A stretch of DNA of 64,000 bases from Bradyrhizobium macuxiense (GTDB taxonomy: Bacteria > Pseudomonadota > Alphaproteobacteria > Rhizobiales > Xanthobacteraceae), in contig NZ_VITY01000003.1 of assembly GCF_007993935.1 (NCBI RefSeq), positions 186,001 through 250,000 of the forward strand. The letters are read 5' to 3'. Below the pieces are notes generated by a model. It was not told the DNA's origin and made no database searches. It was given only the letters and a program-made list of their open reading frames with translations. Both the position numbers and the translations under genes were made by a program. Below, piece by piece: positions 17,488-26,109 of the stretch. The first letter of the stretch is position 1, and every line of letters begins with the position of its first letter.

Positions 17488-19131
17488 ATGACACAGGCTC
17501 CGTTTGCCACCCACGACGTGCTCAACCAGTCGCCGCCGTTCGAGAACGTCGATCTCTTCACGACGGACGCGCCGCTGGCCGCGGCCGTCGCCGCCAATGG
17601 CGGGGCGTCGGCGTCAGCTGAGCTGTCCGATTTCGGCAAGCATTGGGGCTCCGCCGTCATGGCGGAGCGCGGCCGCGTCGCCAACGAGAACACGCCGAAG
17701 CTGCGCACCTTCGATGCCAGGGGCAATCGCCGCGACGAGGTCGAGTTTCATCCGGCCTATCACGAGCTGATGGCGCACTCCGCGCATGCCGGCGTGCACA
17801 ATTCGACCTGGACCACGGACGGCAAGCCGGCCGGCGGGGCGGCCGAGGTGGTGCGCGCGGCGAAATTCTATATCGCCTCGCAGGTCGAGACCGGCCATCT
17901 CTGCCCGATCACGATGACGCGCGCCTCGGTCGCGGCGCTGGCCTCGCAGCCGGACATTCTGGCGAAGACGATGCCGGTGATCGGTACGCGCGCCTACGAC
18001 CCGAGCTTTGCGCCGTGGTGGACCAAGCGCGGCATGACGCTCGGCATGGGCATGACGGAGAAGCAGGGCGGCACCGATGTGCGCGCCAACATGACGCGCG
18101 CCGAGCGTGACGGTGATGGCTATCGCATCACCGGGCACAAATGGTTCATGTCGGCGCCGATGTGCGACGCATTCCTGGTGCTGGGGCAGACCAATGGCGG
18201 CCTGGGCTGCTTCTTCATGCCGCGCTTTGCGCCCGACGGCACCGTCAACGCGATCCACTTCCAGCGGCTGAAGGACAAGCTCGGCAACCGCTCCAACGCC
18301 TCGTCCGAGGTCGAATTCCACGGCGCTTATGCCGAATTGATCGGCGAGGAGGGCAAGGGCATCCGCACCATCATCCAGATGGTGCAGCTGACGCGGCAGG
18401 ATTGCGCGATCGCATCCGTCGGCCTGATGCGCTCGGGGCTCGCGCATGCGCTCAATCACGCGCGGCATCGCAGCGTATTCCAGAAGCATCTCGCCGACCA
18501 GCCGCTGATGCAGGCGGTGCTCTCGGACATGGCGCTGCATGTCGAGGCGTCCATCGCGCTGGTGATGCGGCTCTGCCGCGCTTTCGACCGCGCGCCCAGC
18601 GATGCAGGCGAGGCCGCTTACATGCGGCTGCTGACGCCGGCGATCAAATACTGGACCTGCAAGAGCGCGCCTGGCTTCCTCTATGAGGCGATGGAGTGCC
18701 TCGGCGGCAATGGCTATGTCGAGGAGGGCATTCTGGCGCGCCATTACCGGGAGTCGCCGGTCAACGCCATCTGGGAGGGCTCGGGGAACGTGATGTGCCT
18801 CGACGTGTTGCGCGCGCTCGGCCGCGAAGCCGATGCCGCGCTCGCGGTGTTGCGTGCGCTCGCCGACGAGACCAGGGGCTTGCCGGGCGCCGTTGAGGCG
18901 GTTGCGTCGATCGGACAAGCGTTCCGCCGTCCGGACAGCGAGCGCATCGCGCGGCTTGCGGTCGAGAAGCTGGCGCTGCTGGCGGCGGCAGCGGCGCTCA
19001 ACCAGGTCTCGCCTGACAATGCCAAACTGTTCGCAGCGACACGGCTTGCCGAACGCCACGCCGGCATGTACGGCGCGGTGGACCTATCCGATGCCGATCA
19101 GCGCGCGCTGCTGGCGCGGGCGTTGCCATGA
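17488..19131 (+). CDS. AidB-like acyl-CoA dehydrogenase
   Basis: A 547-residue acyl-CoA dehydrogenase of the AidB subfamily. The opening THDVLNQSPPFENVDLF matches the AidB N-terminus, which forms its distinctive extra domain. Flavin-binding stretches follow: GMGMTEKQGGTDVRANMTRA and YRITGHKWFMSAPMCDAFLV, and then the ECLGGNGYVEEGILARHYRE region, which carries the active-site area and FAD contacts. E. coli AidB is linked to the alkylation response and can bind DNA; whether that holds here is unknown. GAGGAG lies a few bases before the ATG. A CPBP protease gene follows after ten bases and is probably co-transcribed. Confidence 0.92.
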   Translation: MTQAPFATHDVLNQSPPFENVDLFTTDAPLAAAVAANGGASASAELSDFGKHWGSAVMAERGRVANENTPKLRTFDARGNRRDEVEFHPAYHELMAHSAHAGVHNSTWTTDGKPAGGAAEVVRAAKFYIASQVETGHLCPITMTRASVAALASQPDILAKTMPVIGTRAYDPSFAPWWTKRGMTLGMGMTEKQGGTDVRANMTRAERDGDGYRITGHKWFMSAPMCDAFLVLGQTNGGLGCFFMPRFAPDGTVNAIHFQRLKDKLGNRSNASSEVEFHGAYAELIGEEGKGIRTIIQMVQLTRQDCAIASVGLMRSGLAHALNHARHRSVFQKHLADQPLMQAVLSDMALHVEASIALVMRLCRAFDRAPSDAGEAAYMRLLTPAIKYWTCKSAPGFLYEAMECLGGNGYVEEGILARHYRESPVNAIWEGSGNVMCLDVLRALGREADAALAVLRALADETRGLPGAVEAVASIGQAFRRPDSERIARLAVEKLALLAAAAALNQVSPDNAKLFAATRLAERHAGMYGAVDLSDADQRALLARALP

Positions 19132-19141
19132 AGGTTTACTG

Positions 19142-19915
19142 ATGGACGCTCTCAATCCCGATAACCCGCCGGCCTCCCTCGAGCCACCGCCACGTCCCCC
19201 GCGGGTCTGGAAGTTCTGGGGCACCGCGCTGTGGGGCTTTTTGATCTTCGCCGCGATGTTCCTCGGCCAGGTCGCCGTCATCGTCTACCGCATCATCGCG
19301 CAGGGCGGCGAATTGTCGGCCGCCGGCATCACCCATGTGGTCGCCGACGGTCTGACGATCTCGCTCTCGGTCCTCGCGGGCCTGCCGATGGTGCTGCTGG
19401 TGCTGTGGTTCGCGATCCGCCGGACCCGGATCTCGTTCGCCGATTATCTCGGGCTGCGCGGGACGTCGTGGAAGAACGTGATCATCGGCATCGTCTCGCT
19501 CATCGTGCTGGTCGGCGCCTGGGACATGGTGTCCCGCGCCGCGGGCCGCGAGGTGACGCCGGGCTTCATGGGCGACGTGCTGAAATCGGCGCAGGAGCAC
19601 AGCGCGCTGTGGCTCCTGGTGATCGCGTTCGCCGTAGCTGCGCCGCTCTGGGAGGAGCTGTTCGCGCGCGGCTGGCTCTATCGCGGCTGGTCTGAATCGC
19701 GGCTCGGCCCGTACGGCGCGATCCTGCTGTCATCGCTGGTCTGGACCATCATGCACCTCCAATACGACTGGTTCTTCCTCTGTCAGGTGCTGACGATCGG
19801 ACTTCTGTTCGGCTATCTGCGCTTCCGCACCGGCTCGACCTGGCTCACCATCCTGCTGCACGGGCTGAACAACCTTGCGGCGACGATCCAGACCTGGTGG
19901 CTGGCGGGGCAGTAG
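19142..19915 (+). CDS. CPBP-family intramembrane metalloprotease
   Basis: A 257-residue multi-pass membrane protein of the CPBP (CAAX protease/bacteriocin-processing, Abi) family. It has about six to eight hydrophobic segments and the family motifs in order: EELFARGWLYRGW (EExxxR, about residue 180), a later histidine in LVWTIMHLQYDW, and LLHGLNNLAA (HxxxN). A proline-rich cytoplasmic N-terminus (PPASLEPPPRPPR) precedes the first helix. AAGG lies seven bases before the ATG. It follows the AidB-like gene by ten bases. Possible roles in this family include processing of prenylated or small peptide substrates; none can be assigned here. Confidence 0.9.
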   Translation: MDALNPDNPPASLEPPPRPPRVWKFWGTALWGFLIFAAMFLGQVAVIVYRIIAQGGELSAAGITHVVADGLTISLSVLAGLPMVLLVLWFAIRRTRISFADYLGLRGTSWKNVIIGIVSLIVLVGAWDMVSRAAGREVTPGFMGDVLKSAQEHSALWLLVIAFAVAAPLWEELFARGWLYRGWSESRLGPYGAILLSSLVWTIMHLQYDWFFLCQVLTIGLLFGYLRFRTGSTWLTILLHGLNNLAATIQTWWLAGQ

Positions 19916-19931
19916 CGGGTTCTTTGTCCGT

Positions 19932-20019
19932 CCGTGATTGCGAGCGGAGCGAAGCAATCCACCGCTCCGCATACGCGGCACCATGGATTGCTTCGTTGCT
20001 CCGCTCCTCGCAATGACGG
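19932..20019. repeat. intergenic inverted repeat (family shared with 50625-50709)
   Basis: CCGTGATTGCGAG...GAAGCAATCCA on the left pairs with TGGATTGCTTCG...CGCAATGACGG on the right. The same element occurs at 50625-50709. It lies just downstream of the CPBP protease gene, where the hairpin may end or protect its transcript. Confidence 0.8.
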
Positions 20020-20233
20020 CGATAGGGACCGGCTTCCTCTCCGTTCTGCTCTCTAGCATGCCAGGTACAGTTGACCCAACGCCGGCACACGAGCGGCGGC
20101 GCATTGTCACCTATTGGAACCTGACGAAGGGGATGCCGGCGCCCCCGCCAAAGTGCTATGATCTAGATCAATGAACGAGCGCGGGCCGGATCGAAACTAG
20201 GCAGCGGCGGCTGCCGTCGTGCGAGCTCTTCCC

Positions 20234-21445
20234 ATGGCTACGTTGTTCCGAACCCTTTTGGCCAGCGTTGTCGCGCTGGTGTCGCTCGGCGCCATCACGC
20301 AGCAGGTGCGCGACCAGGGCGTGACCGATACCGAAATCCGGATCGGCAATCTGATGCCGTATAGCGGCACGTTGGAAATCTTCGGCCAGATCGGCAAGGC
20401 GGAAGCCGCCTATTTCGACATGATCAACGAACGCGGCGGGATCAACGGCCGCAAGATCCGCTTCATGTCCTATGACGATCTGTCGGACGCTTCCAATGCC
20501 ATGGACCTCACGCGCATTCTCGTCGAGACCGACAATGTGCTCCTGATGTTCGGTTCGTTCGGGACGCCGGACAATCTCGCCGTGCGGAAGTATCTCAACG
20601 AGCGGCAGGTCCCCCAGCTCTTCGTTGCCTCCGGCGATCAGGACTTCGGTGAGCCGTCGCTCTATCCGTGGACCATGGGCTGGCAGCCTTCATACCGCGA
20701 GGAGGGGCGGATCTACGCCAACTACATCCAGGCTTTCTATCCCGGAAAGAAGATCGTGGCGCTTTGGGAGAATGACCAGTTCGGCCGTGAATTGTTCAAG
20801 GGGCTGGTGCAGGGGCTGGGCGACGTCGCCCACAACATCAGGGTCGACATCGCCTATGATGTCGACGATCAGCATCTGGACGGCCACATATCGATCCTGA
20901 AGCAGTCGGGCGCAGAGGTCTTCGTGTTTGCCGGCGTACCGGAAAATGCCGCCAAGGTGATCCGGGCGGCGGCCGACCACGGCTGGCGGCCGGTGTTTGT
21001 CGTGAACCAGATGGCGTCGTCGATCGAGACGGTGCTCAAGCCGGCCGGCACGGAGAATGCGACCGGCGTCATCACCGCCGCCTTCCTGAAGGATGCGAGC
21101 GATCCGGCTTGGAGGGAAGATCAGGGCGCCTGGCACAGCTTCCTGGACAAATATACCAAAGCCGGCGGCAAGGACGACGCTGCCGCCGTCTACGGCTATG
21201 CGGCCGCCGAAACGATGGTCCAGGTGCTCAAGCAATGCGGCAACGATCTGTCGCGCGAAAACGTCATGAAGCAGGCCGCGGCGATCAGGGATTATCAGGC
21301 GTCCGCGTTGCTCCCGGGCATCAGGATCAACACCGGTCAATTTCGACCGGTCGAGCAATTGCGCTTGCTTCAATTCGATGGCCGCAGCTGGCAGCCGATC
21401 GGCGACGTGCTCGATACGGCGTTCACCGACGCGCGCAGGAAGTAA
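20234..21445 (+). CDS. ABC-type (Leu/Ile/Val-like) periplasmic substrate-binding protein
   Basis: A 403-residue periplasmic binding protein of the LivJ/Peripla_BP_6 family. A signal peptide (LFRTLLASVVALVSLGAITQ) is followed by DTEIRIGNLMPYSG, the standard opening of branched-chain amino-acid-type binding proteins. YFDMINERGGINGRKIRF and GSFGTPDNLAVRKYLNE are also typical. The ATG is chosen over a GTG five codons upstream, though neither has a good ribosome site. No permease or ATPase genes are next to it, so it is an orphan binding protein; ligands in this family include amino acids, amides, urea and aromatic acids. Confidence 0.9.
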   Translation: MATLFRTLLASVVALVSLGAITQQVRDQGVTDTEIRIGNLMPYSGTLEIFGQIGKAEAAYFDMINERGGINGRKIRFMSYDDLSDASNAMDLTRILVETDNVLLMFGSFGTPDNLAVRKYLNERQVPQLFVASGDQDFGEPSLYPWTMGWQPSYREEGRIYANYIQAFYPGKKIVALWENDQFGRELFKGLVQGLGDVAHNIRVDIAYDVDDQHLDGHISILKQSGAEVFVFAGVPENAAKVIRAAADHGWRPVFVVNQMASSIETVLKPAGTENATGVITAAFLKDASDPAWREDQGAWHSFLDKYTKAGGKDDAAAVYGYAAAETMVQVLKQCGNDLSRENVMKQAAAIRDYQASALLPGIRINTGQFRPVEQLRLLQFDGRSWQPIGDVLDTAFTDARRK

Positions 21446-21466
21446 CTGTCATCAGCGCGACGGTGG

Positions 21467-21652
21467 TCACGCGCGAGACGCGTCCTCGGCTGGTCGCGGC
21501 CGGTGGATGATCTGCGCGAGCCGGTTATCCACCCCGGCCTCGGTCCGGCGCAGCTTGAGTGCGATCAGCCGGTGGTTCATCCCGGATTCGTGCAGCGCAA
21601 CCAGCAGCCGCTCTTCGTTCTCGGTCCAGCTCTTGAATCTGTTGGCACGCAT
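21467..21652 (-). CDS. small helix-turn-helix/SANT-like protein
   Basis: A 61-residue basic protein opening MRANRFKSWTENEERLLVAL, followed by a helix-turn-helix-like GMNHRLIALKLRRTEAGV. The SWTxxE...L...G.....IA..L.R....V pattern matches small Myb/SANT- or GcrA-like DNA-binding domains common in Bradyrhizobium. AGGGAG lies eight bases before the ATG; the frame extends 14 codons further but without a ribosome site. It is convergent with the binding-protein gene, 21 bases apart. A DNA-binding role is inferred from the fold pattern only. Confidence 0.7.
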   Translation of the reverse strand: MRANRFKSWTENEERLLVALHESGMNHRLIALKLRRTEAGVDNRLAQIIHRPRPAEDASRA

Positions 21653-21916
21653 GGTCACGCTCCCTAGCGGAACGATCATTGCTGATTCCTGCAACCCGCG
21701 CGCGTCCTAATTTGTAGCTGCACGTCCTGATCAGGACGGCGCTCCCGCCGTGCAATGGTGGCCCGATCGAACCGGTTGATGACCATTTCGGACCTTCACA
21801 AAATCCAAACTCCACGCGAGGCTCCGCGCTAACCTGTCCAAATACCGCGCGGCGGAAGGTCAGGCGATGCGCCGCGATTGCTATCCTTCACTTGGCTCTT
21901 TCGCAGGGTGATGCAG

Positions 21917-22498
21917 ATGGACGAGAATTTGCAGAACATCTGGATACTTGGTTCAAGCGCTACGGTCGTTGCCTTAGCGGTCTTGCAGATCATCGACCTG
22001 GCGTTGACGCTGTTGCACTCCCTGCAGGAGCGCAAAGGCCAACTGTGGCGCTATTTCGGCGCGATCGCCGGGGTGAAGATACCCGATGCTTTCGGTCAGA
22101 TCTCGTTCTTCGGCGGCCTGACCTTCGCGCTGTGGATCGTAGGCGTGCTCGGAATTGCCGGCACGGTGCTCTGGCAAACGCCGCTCGCGTTCGGTTGCCT
22201 CGGCGCGATCATCGGGTGCCGGCTGTCGGACGGCTGGTTCTCGCACATCGCACTCAACAATGCGGGCTTTCTGCCCAATCCAGGGCTGTCGTCGGTGCCG
22301 CTCTACTTCGCCGAAGTCGTGCTTCTCCTGGTCGTGTTCTATCCGACCATCCGGACGCAGACATTCTCCGTGCTGATCGGGTTCGTGATCGGCGCGCTTG
22401 CCTTCTACTCGGTCATTCCGGGCCTGAAGCTCGTCGGGCGCCTGGTGTTCCAGCCGATCGCGCCGTGGCGGGCAGGGAGTCCGCAGCCGGAGTGGTGA
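21917..22498 (+). CDS. multi-pass membrane protein of unknown function
   Basis: A 193-residue protein with about five hydrophobic segments (for instance LGSSATVVALAVLQIIDLAL near the start, FALWIVGVLGIAGTVLW in the middle, and two near the C-terminus). A loop between the middle segments carries GCRLSDGWFSHIALNNAGF, the only polar, possibly functional stretch. The ATG at 21917 has AGGGTG six bases upstream. Codon use is normal. I do not recognise the family; the His/Asn loop recalls small membrane enzymes such as HXXEE proteins but lacks their motif. It is convergent with the AEC permease gene. Confidence 0.75.
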   Translation: MDENLQNIWILGSSATVVALAVLQIIDLALTLLHSLQERKGQLWRYFGAIAGVKIPDAFGQISFFGGLTFALWIVGVLGIAGTVLWQTPLAFGCLGAIIGCRLSDGWFSHIALNNAGFLPNPGLSSVPLYFAEVVLLLVVFYPTIRTQTFSVLIGFVIGALAFYSVIPGLKLVGRLVFQPIAPWRAGSPQPEW

Positions 22499-22513
22499 TG
22501 CCCGCGTGCACCC

Positions 22514-23440
22514 CTAGCGCCCGACCGCCGCGATCACGATCGGCATCGTGATCGCGGCGAGGATCGTCTGTAGCGTGATGATCTGGGCGAGCAGCGGGGC
22601 GTCGCCGCCCATCTGGCGCGCCAGCACATAGGCTGACGGCGAGGTCGGCACCGCGGCGCAGGCGGCGACGATGGCGAGATTGGCACCGGTGACGCCGAAC
22701 CGCACCGCGAGCGCGACCGTGAGCACGGGCATCAGGACCAGCTTCAGCACCAGCGCGATGCTGGCGGCGAGGCTGGGGCGGAAGATGCCTTCCAGATGCA
22801 GCCCGGCGCCGGTCACGAGCAGACCGATCGCCAGCGACGAGCCGCCGAGCGCGTCGGCGACATCGTGCCAGATCTGCGGCAGCGGGATGTGCGCGACGTT
22901 GATGACGAGCCCGATCACGCAGGCCCAGATCAGCGGGTTCTTGACGATCGTCATCACGACGGCGCCGGCGGAGCGCTTCTCCGAGGAGGCATATTTTGCC
23001 AGCACGGCGACGCTGAAGACGTTGACCAGCGGGATGATGGCGACCATCGCGACCGAGGCGAGCGCAAGACCTGTGCTGCCGTAGAGATTGCGCGACACCG
23101 ACAGCGCGACATAGGTCTGCCAGCGCGTCGCGCCCTGGAAGATCGAGGTGAAGGCGGGGCCGTCGACACCGGTCCGGGCAAGCGCGGTCCGCAGCGCAAG
23201 ACAGAGCAGGCACATGATGAGCGCCGCGACCAGCAGCGCGCCGCCGACACCGGCGACCGGTACCTTGGTCAGGTCGGCCTTGACCAGCGTCTGCACCAGC
23301 AGCACCGGGAACAGCACGTAGTAGGTGAGCTGCTCCAGCCCGTGCCATTGCGTGTCGAGCCGCATCAGCGTGCGCTTCAGGACGAAACCGAGCACGATCA
23401 GCAGGAACACCGGCAACAGCGCCGCGATCACCACGGCCAT
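22514..23440 (-). CDS. AEC-family permease (auxin efflux carrier/malonate type)
   Basis: A 308-residue membrane transporter with about ten hydrophobic segments, opening MAVVIAALLPVFLLIVLGFV, typical of the AEC family. Characteristic stretches include FQGATRWQTYVALSVSRNLY, KNPLIWACVIGLVINV and AACAAVPTSPSAYVLARQMG, the last near the C-terminus being a family hallmark. Members move malonate, malate or other carboxylates, or are of unknown substrate. The frame runs further upstream but without hydrophobic sequence; the ATG used lies two bases after the ruvX stop, so the two genes form an operon with tight coupling. Confidence 0.92.
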   Translation of the reverse strand: MAVVIAALLPVFLLIVLGFVLKRTLMRLDTQWHGLEQLTYYVLFPVLLVQTLVKADLTKVPVAGVGGALLVAALIMCLLCLALRTALARTGVDGPAFTSIFQGATRWQTYVALSVSRNLYGSTGLALASVAMVAIIPLVNVFSVAVLAKYASSEKRSAGAVVMTIVKNPLIWACVIGLVINVAHIPLPQIWHDVADALGGSSLAIGLLVTGAGLHLEGIFRPSLAASIALVLKLVLMPVLTVALAVRFGVTGANLAIVAACAAVPTSPSAYVLARQMGGDAPLLAQIITLQTILAAITMPIVIAAVGR

Positions 23441-23442
23441 GG

Positions 23443-23925
23443 TCAGCGGTCTCCGCGCAGCTTCGCGAGCCGGTCGAGCGCGCCCTGCAGGATGAAGATC
23501 GCGGCGTGCTCGTCGATCACCTCGGCGCGGCGGGCGCGGCTGACATCCATGCCGATCAACTCGCGTTCGACCGCCGCGGTCGACAGCCGTTCGTCCCACA
23601 GCCCGATCGCCAGCGCGGTGAGGTTTGAGAGGTTGCGGGCAAAGGCCCGGGTCGATTGCGCGCGCGGGCCTTCGCTGCCGTCCATGTTGATCGGCAGGCC
23701 CAGCACGAAGCCTGCGGCATTGCGCTCGGCCGCGATCGCGAGCAGTCGCGCCGCGTCGACCTTGAACTGCTTGCGCTGGATGGTCTCGACGCCGGTGGCG
23801 AGCCGCCGGTCCGGATCGGAGACGGCAACGCCGATGGTCTTGGTGCCGAGGTCGAGGCCAACGAGCGCGCCGCGGTCGGGCCAGTGCGGCGCGGCTTCGA
23901 TCAGGGGAAGGATGAGGGCGGGCAT
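23443..23925 (-). CDS. ruvX: putative pre-16S rRNA nuclease / Holliday junction resolvase YqgF
   Basis: A 160-residue YqgF/RuvX protein with an RNase H-like fold. It has LVGLDLGTKTIGVAVSDPD (catalytic Asp, residues about 22-40), the middle region GFVLGLPINMDGSEGPRAQS and the last catalytic block LWDERLSTAAVERELI, then DEHAAIFILQ at the end. In E. coli the homologue trims the 5' end of 16S rRNA. The ATG at 23925 gives the normal length; the frame stays open upstream through a palindromic repeat, which is not coding. It is the first gene of a pair with the AEC permease. Confidence 0.94.
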   Translation of the reverse strand: MPALILPLIEAAPHWPDRGALVGLDLGTKTIGVAVSDPDRRLATGVETIQRKQFKVDAARLLAIAAERNAAGFVLGLPINMDGSEGPRAQSTRAFARNLSNLTALAIGLWDERLSTAAVERELIGMDVSRARRAEVIDEHAAIFILQGALDRLAKLRGDR

Positions 23926-23959
23926 GGCCTTGCGCTTAGCACGGGTGAGGCAAGGAAAG

Positions 23960-24078
23960 GTAGCCCGGATGGAGCCAACGGGTCGCGCGAACGCGCGCCC
24001 GATGACAGGCTCCGCGAAATCCGGGAATCTTGCCGCCGCGAAATCGTCCCGGATTGCGCTGCGCTCCATCCGGGCTAC
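23960..24078. repeat. intergenic inverted-repeat element
   Basis: GTAGCCCGGATGGAGC (23960-23975) pairs with GCTCCATCCGGGCTAC (24063-24078). Between them are further partly paired segments. It lies between the start of ruvX and the end of the LysR gene, probably within the ruvX promoter/leader area. The arm sequence is typical of a widely dispersed Bradyrhizobium palindrome. Confidence 0.8.
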
Positions 24079-24101
24079 GAACTGCGTCGGCGTCGATGCA
24101 C

Positions 24102-24992
24102 TTATGCCGCGATCACCCGATCGTCGCCGCCGAGGCACGCGACAAGCCCCTGCAACGGACTGTACTGGTGCGCGGTGCGGCGCTGGATGAACAGCGTCTC
24201 GACCTGCGCATGCTGCGGATTGAGCTTGTGGATATTGATGTCGCGCTGGACGTGGTCGCGCTCGACGACCGCGCGCGGCAACAGCGTCACGCCCATGTCG
24301 GCGGCGACGCAGCCGACCATGCCGTCGAGCGTGCCGAGTTCGAAGCGCGCGGCCGACGGCCAGCCGAACTCGGTGAACACCTGTTCGAGGCGCTGCCGGT
24401 AGGTGCATCCGGTGCGGAACACCAGCGCGGTGGGGCCCGACTCCGATGTGCCGGCGCGCAAGGCGGCGAGCGATTTCCAGCGCTGCGCGGTGACGAGCAC
24501 CAGTTCTTCGGCGAAGGCCGATGTCGCTGATAGTTCGGCGTGCTCGATCGGACCGGCGACGAAGGCGCCATCGAGCGAGCCGTCAAGCACGGCGGCGACG
24601 AGATCGGCGGTCGGCGCGGTGCGCAGCGTCAGGCGCACCGCCGGGTAACGGCGGTGAAACTCGGCAAGCAGCGCCGGCAGCCGCACGGCCGCGGTCGTTT
24701 CCATCGAGCCGATCGACAGCGGTCCTCTCGGCTCGCCGTCGTCGCGCGCCGCGAGCACGGCTTCGCGCGACAGCGCCGCCATGCGCTGCGCATACGGCAG
24801 CAGGCGGCGTCCGGCGCCGGTCAGCGACATGCCACGGCTGTGACGCTCGAACAGCGCGGTGCCGATCTCGGCCTCCAGCGCCTTGATGCGCTGGGTGACG
24901 TTGGACTGCACGGTATTCAGCTCGTCGGCGGCCCGCGTGATGCCGCCAAGCCGGGCGACCGTGGAAAAGGTGAGCAGGTCGGTCAATTCCAT
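24102..24992 (-). CDS. LysR-family transcriptional regulator
   Basis: A 296-residue LysR regulator. The winged helix-turn-helix is MELTDLLTFSTVARLGGITR then AADELNTVQSNVTQRIKALE, residues 1-60; an effector-binding domain follows (LSIGSMETTAAVRLPALLAE onward). GCTYRQRLEQVF is typical of the co-inducer region. The ATG six codons inside the longest frame gives the usual N-terminus. It is divergent from the nitronate monooxygenase gene at 25111, with an inverted repeat (25013-25033) 20 bases before its own start. Control of the two nitronate monooxygenase genes is inferred from this arrangement. Confidence 0.93.
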   Translation of the reverse strand: MELTDLLTFSTVARLGGITRAADELNTVQSNVTQRIKALEAEIGTALFERHSRGMSLTGAGRRLLPYAQRMAALSREAVLAARDDGEPRGPLSIGSMETTAAVRLPALLAEFHRRYPAVRLTLRTAPTADLVAAVLDGSLDGAFVAGPIEHAELSATSAFAEELVLVTAQRWKSLAALRAGTSESGPTALVFRTGCTYRQRLEQVFTEFGWPSAARFELGTLDGMVGCVAADMGVTLLPRAVVERDHVQRDINIHKLNPQHAQVETLFIQRRTAHQYSPLQGLVACLGGDDRVIAA

Positions 24993-25012
24993 CTGGGACC
25001 ACCGTTTCAATT

Positions 25013-25033
25013 TAGAGATGGCTGCGTTCTCTA
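25013..25033. promoter_or_regulatory. candidate LysR operator
   Basis: TAGAGA and TCTCTA form a perfect inverted repeat with a nine-base spacer, in the gap between a LysR gene and the divergent nitronate monooxygenase gene. This T-N11-A-containing dyad matches the LysR box pattern. A second weaker dyad (ATTC...GAAT, 25036-25052) lies next to it. Further right, GAGTCCAGAACAG is repeated directly (25073 and 25088). Confidence 0.6.
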
Positions 25034-25110
25034 GTATTCATTATCCGAGAATGTTAGGCCCGCTTAGGCTTGGAGTCCAGAACAGCGAGTCCAGAACAGG
25101 GAGCAAACGC

Positions 25111-26091
25111 ATGCCGATCAGCACCGAATTGACGGCGCGTCTGGGCATTGAACATCCGGTCCTGGCGGCGCCGATGGCCATGATCACGGGGAGCCGGCTG
25201 GTGAAGGCGGTGAGCGGCGCGGGCGGCTTCGGCATTCTGGGCGGCGGTTACGGCGACAGAGCGTGGCTCGAGGTGGAGACTGCGGCGCTCAAGGAATTCG
25301 GCCGTCCGTTCGGCATCGGCTTCATCACCTGGAGCCTCGCCAAGCAACCCGAGCTGATGGACATCGCGCTACAGGCGCGGCCGCGCGCGGTGATGCTGTC
25401 ATTCGGCGATCCCGCGCCGTTCGCGCCTGATATCAAAGCCGCCGGCGCGCTGCTGATCTGCCAGGTCCAGAACGAAGAGCTCGCACAGCAAGCGCTCGAT
25501 TGCGGCGCCGACATCCTGATCGCGCAGGGAACGGAGGCGGGCGGTCACGGTGCGTCGCGCACCACGCTCGATATCGTGCCGGCGATCATCGATTTCGCGG
25601 CAGGGCGTGTGCCTGTCGTCGCGGCCGGCGGCATCGCTGATGGCCGCGGCCTGGCTGCGATGATGATGCTCGGTGCCTCCGGCCTGCTGATGGGCACGCG
25701 CTTCTATGCCAGCGTCGAGGCCGACGCGCCCGAGCAGGCGAAGCAGTTGATCCGCGCGGCGAAGAGCGGCGACACGGTGCGCGGCGTGGTGATGGACTGG
25801 TCGCGCAAGCTGATGTGGCCGGCGCCGTTCACCGCGCGCTCGCTCGCCAACGATCATTTGCGGCGGTGGTCTGGCCGCGAGATCGAGCTGATGCAGCGCG
25901 CCGACGAGATCGCTGTCGAGTATGCCGCGGCGAGGGAAGCGGGCAATTTCGACATTGCCGCGGTGTTTGCCGGCGAGTCCGTCGGCCTGATCCATGATAT
26001 CGTTCCCGCGGCCGAGATCGTCGGCCGTATCATTGCCGAAGCCGAGCAGTCGCTGCAGGGCCGGCGCAACTTTCTCTCCTCTTTGACCTGA
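25111..26091 (+). CDS. nitronate monooxygenase (2-nitropropane dioxygenase family)
   Basis: A 326-residue flavin enzyme of the NMO/2-nitropropane dioxygenase family, which oxidises nitronates using FMN and oxygen. It opens with HPVLAAPMAMITG and contains the phosphate/flavin motif AQGTEAGGHGASRTTL, the VPVVAAGGIADGRGLAAMM stretch and LGASGLLMGTRFYAS, all class features; the His of AGGHG is the position of the catalytic base. AGGGAG lies eight to nine bases before the ATG. The paralogue at 26110 follows after 18 bases. Enzymes of this class may detoxify propionate-3-nitronate; the natural substrate here is not known. Confidence 0.92.
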   Translation: MPISTELTARLGIEHPVLAAPMAMITGSRLVKAVSGAGGFGILGGGYGDRAWLEVETAALKEFGRPFGIGFITWSLAKQPELMDIALQARPRAVMLSFGDPAPFAPDIKAAGALLICQVQNEELAQQALDCGADILIAQGTEAGGHGASRTTLDIVPAIIDFAAGRVPVVAAGGIADGRGLAAMMMLGASGLLMGTRFYASVEADAPEQAKQLIRAAKSGDTVRGVVMDWSRKLMWPAPFTARSLANDHLRRWSGREIELMQRADEIAVEYAAAREAGNFDIAAVFAGESVGLIHDIVPAAEIVGRIIAEAEQSLQGRRNFLSSLT

Positions 26092-26109
26092 ACAAGTGTG
26101 AGACACACC

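Noticed and set aside
23960..24408. N-terminal extension of ruvX by about 160 codons
   Set aside because: The extension would read through a palindromic repeat and into the LysR gene on the same strand; RuvX family sequence begins at the ATG at 23925.
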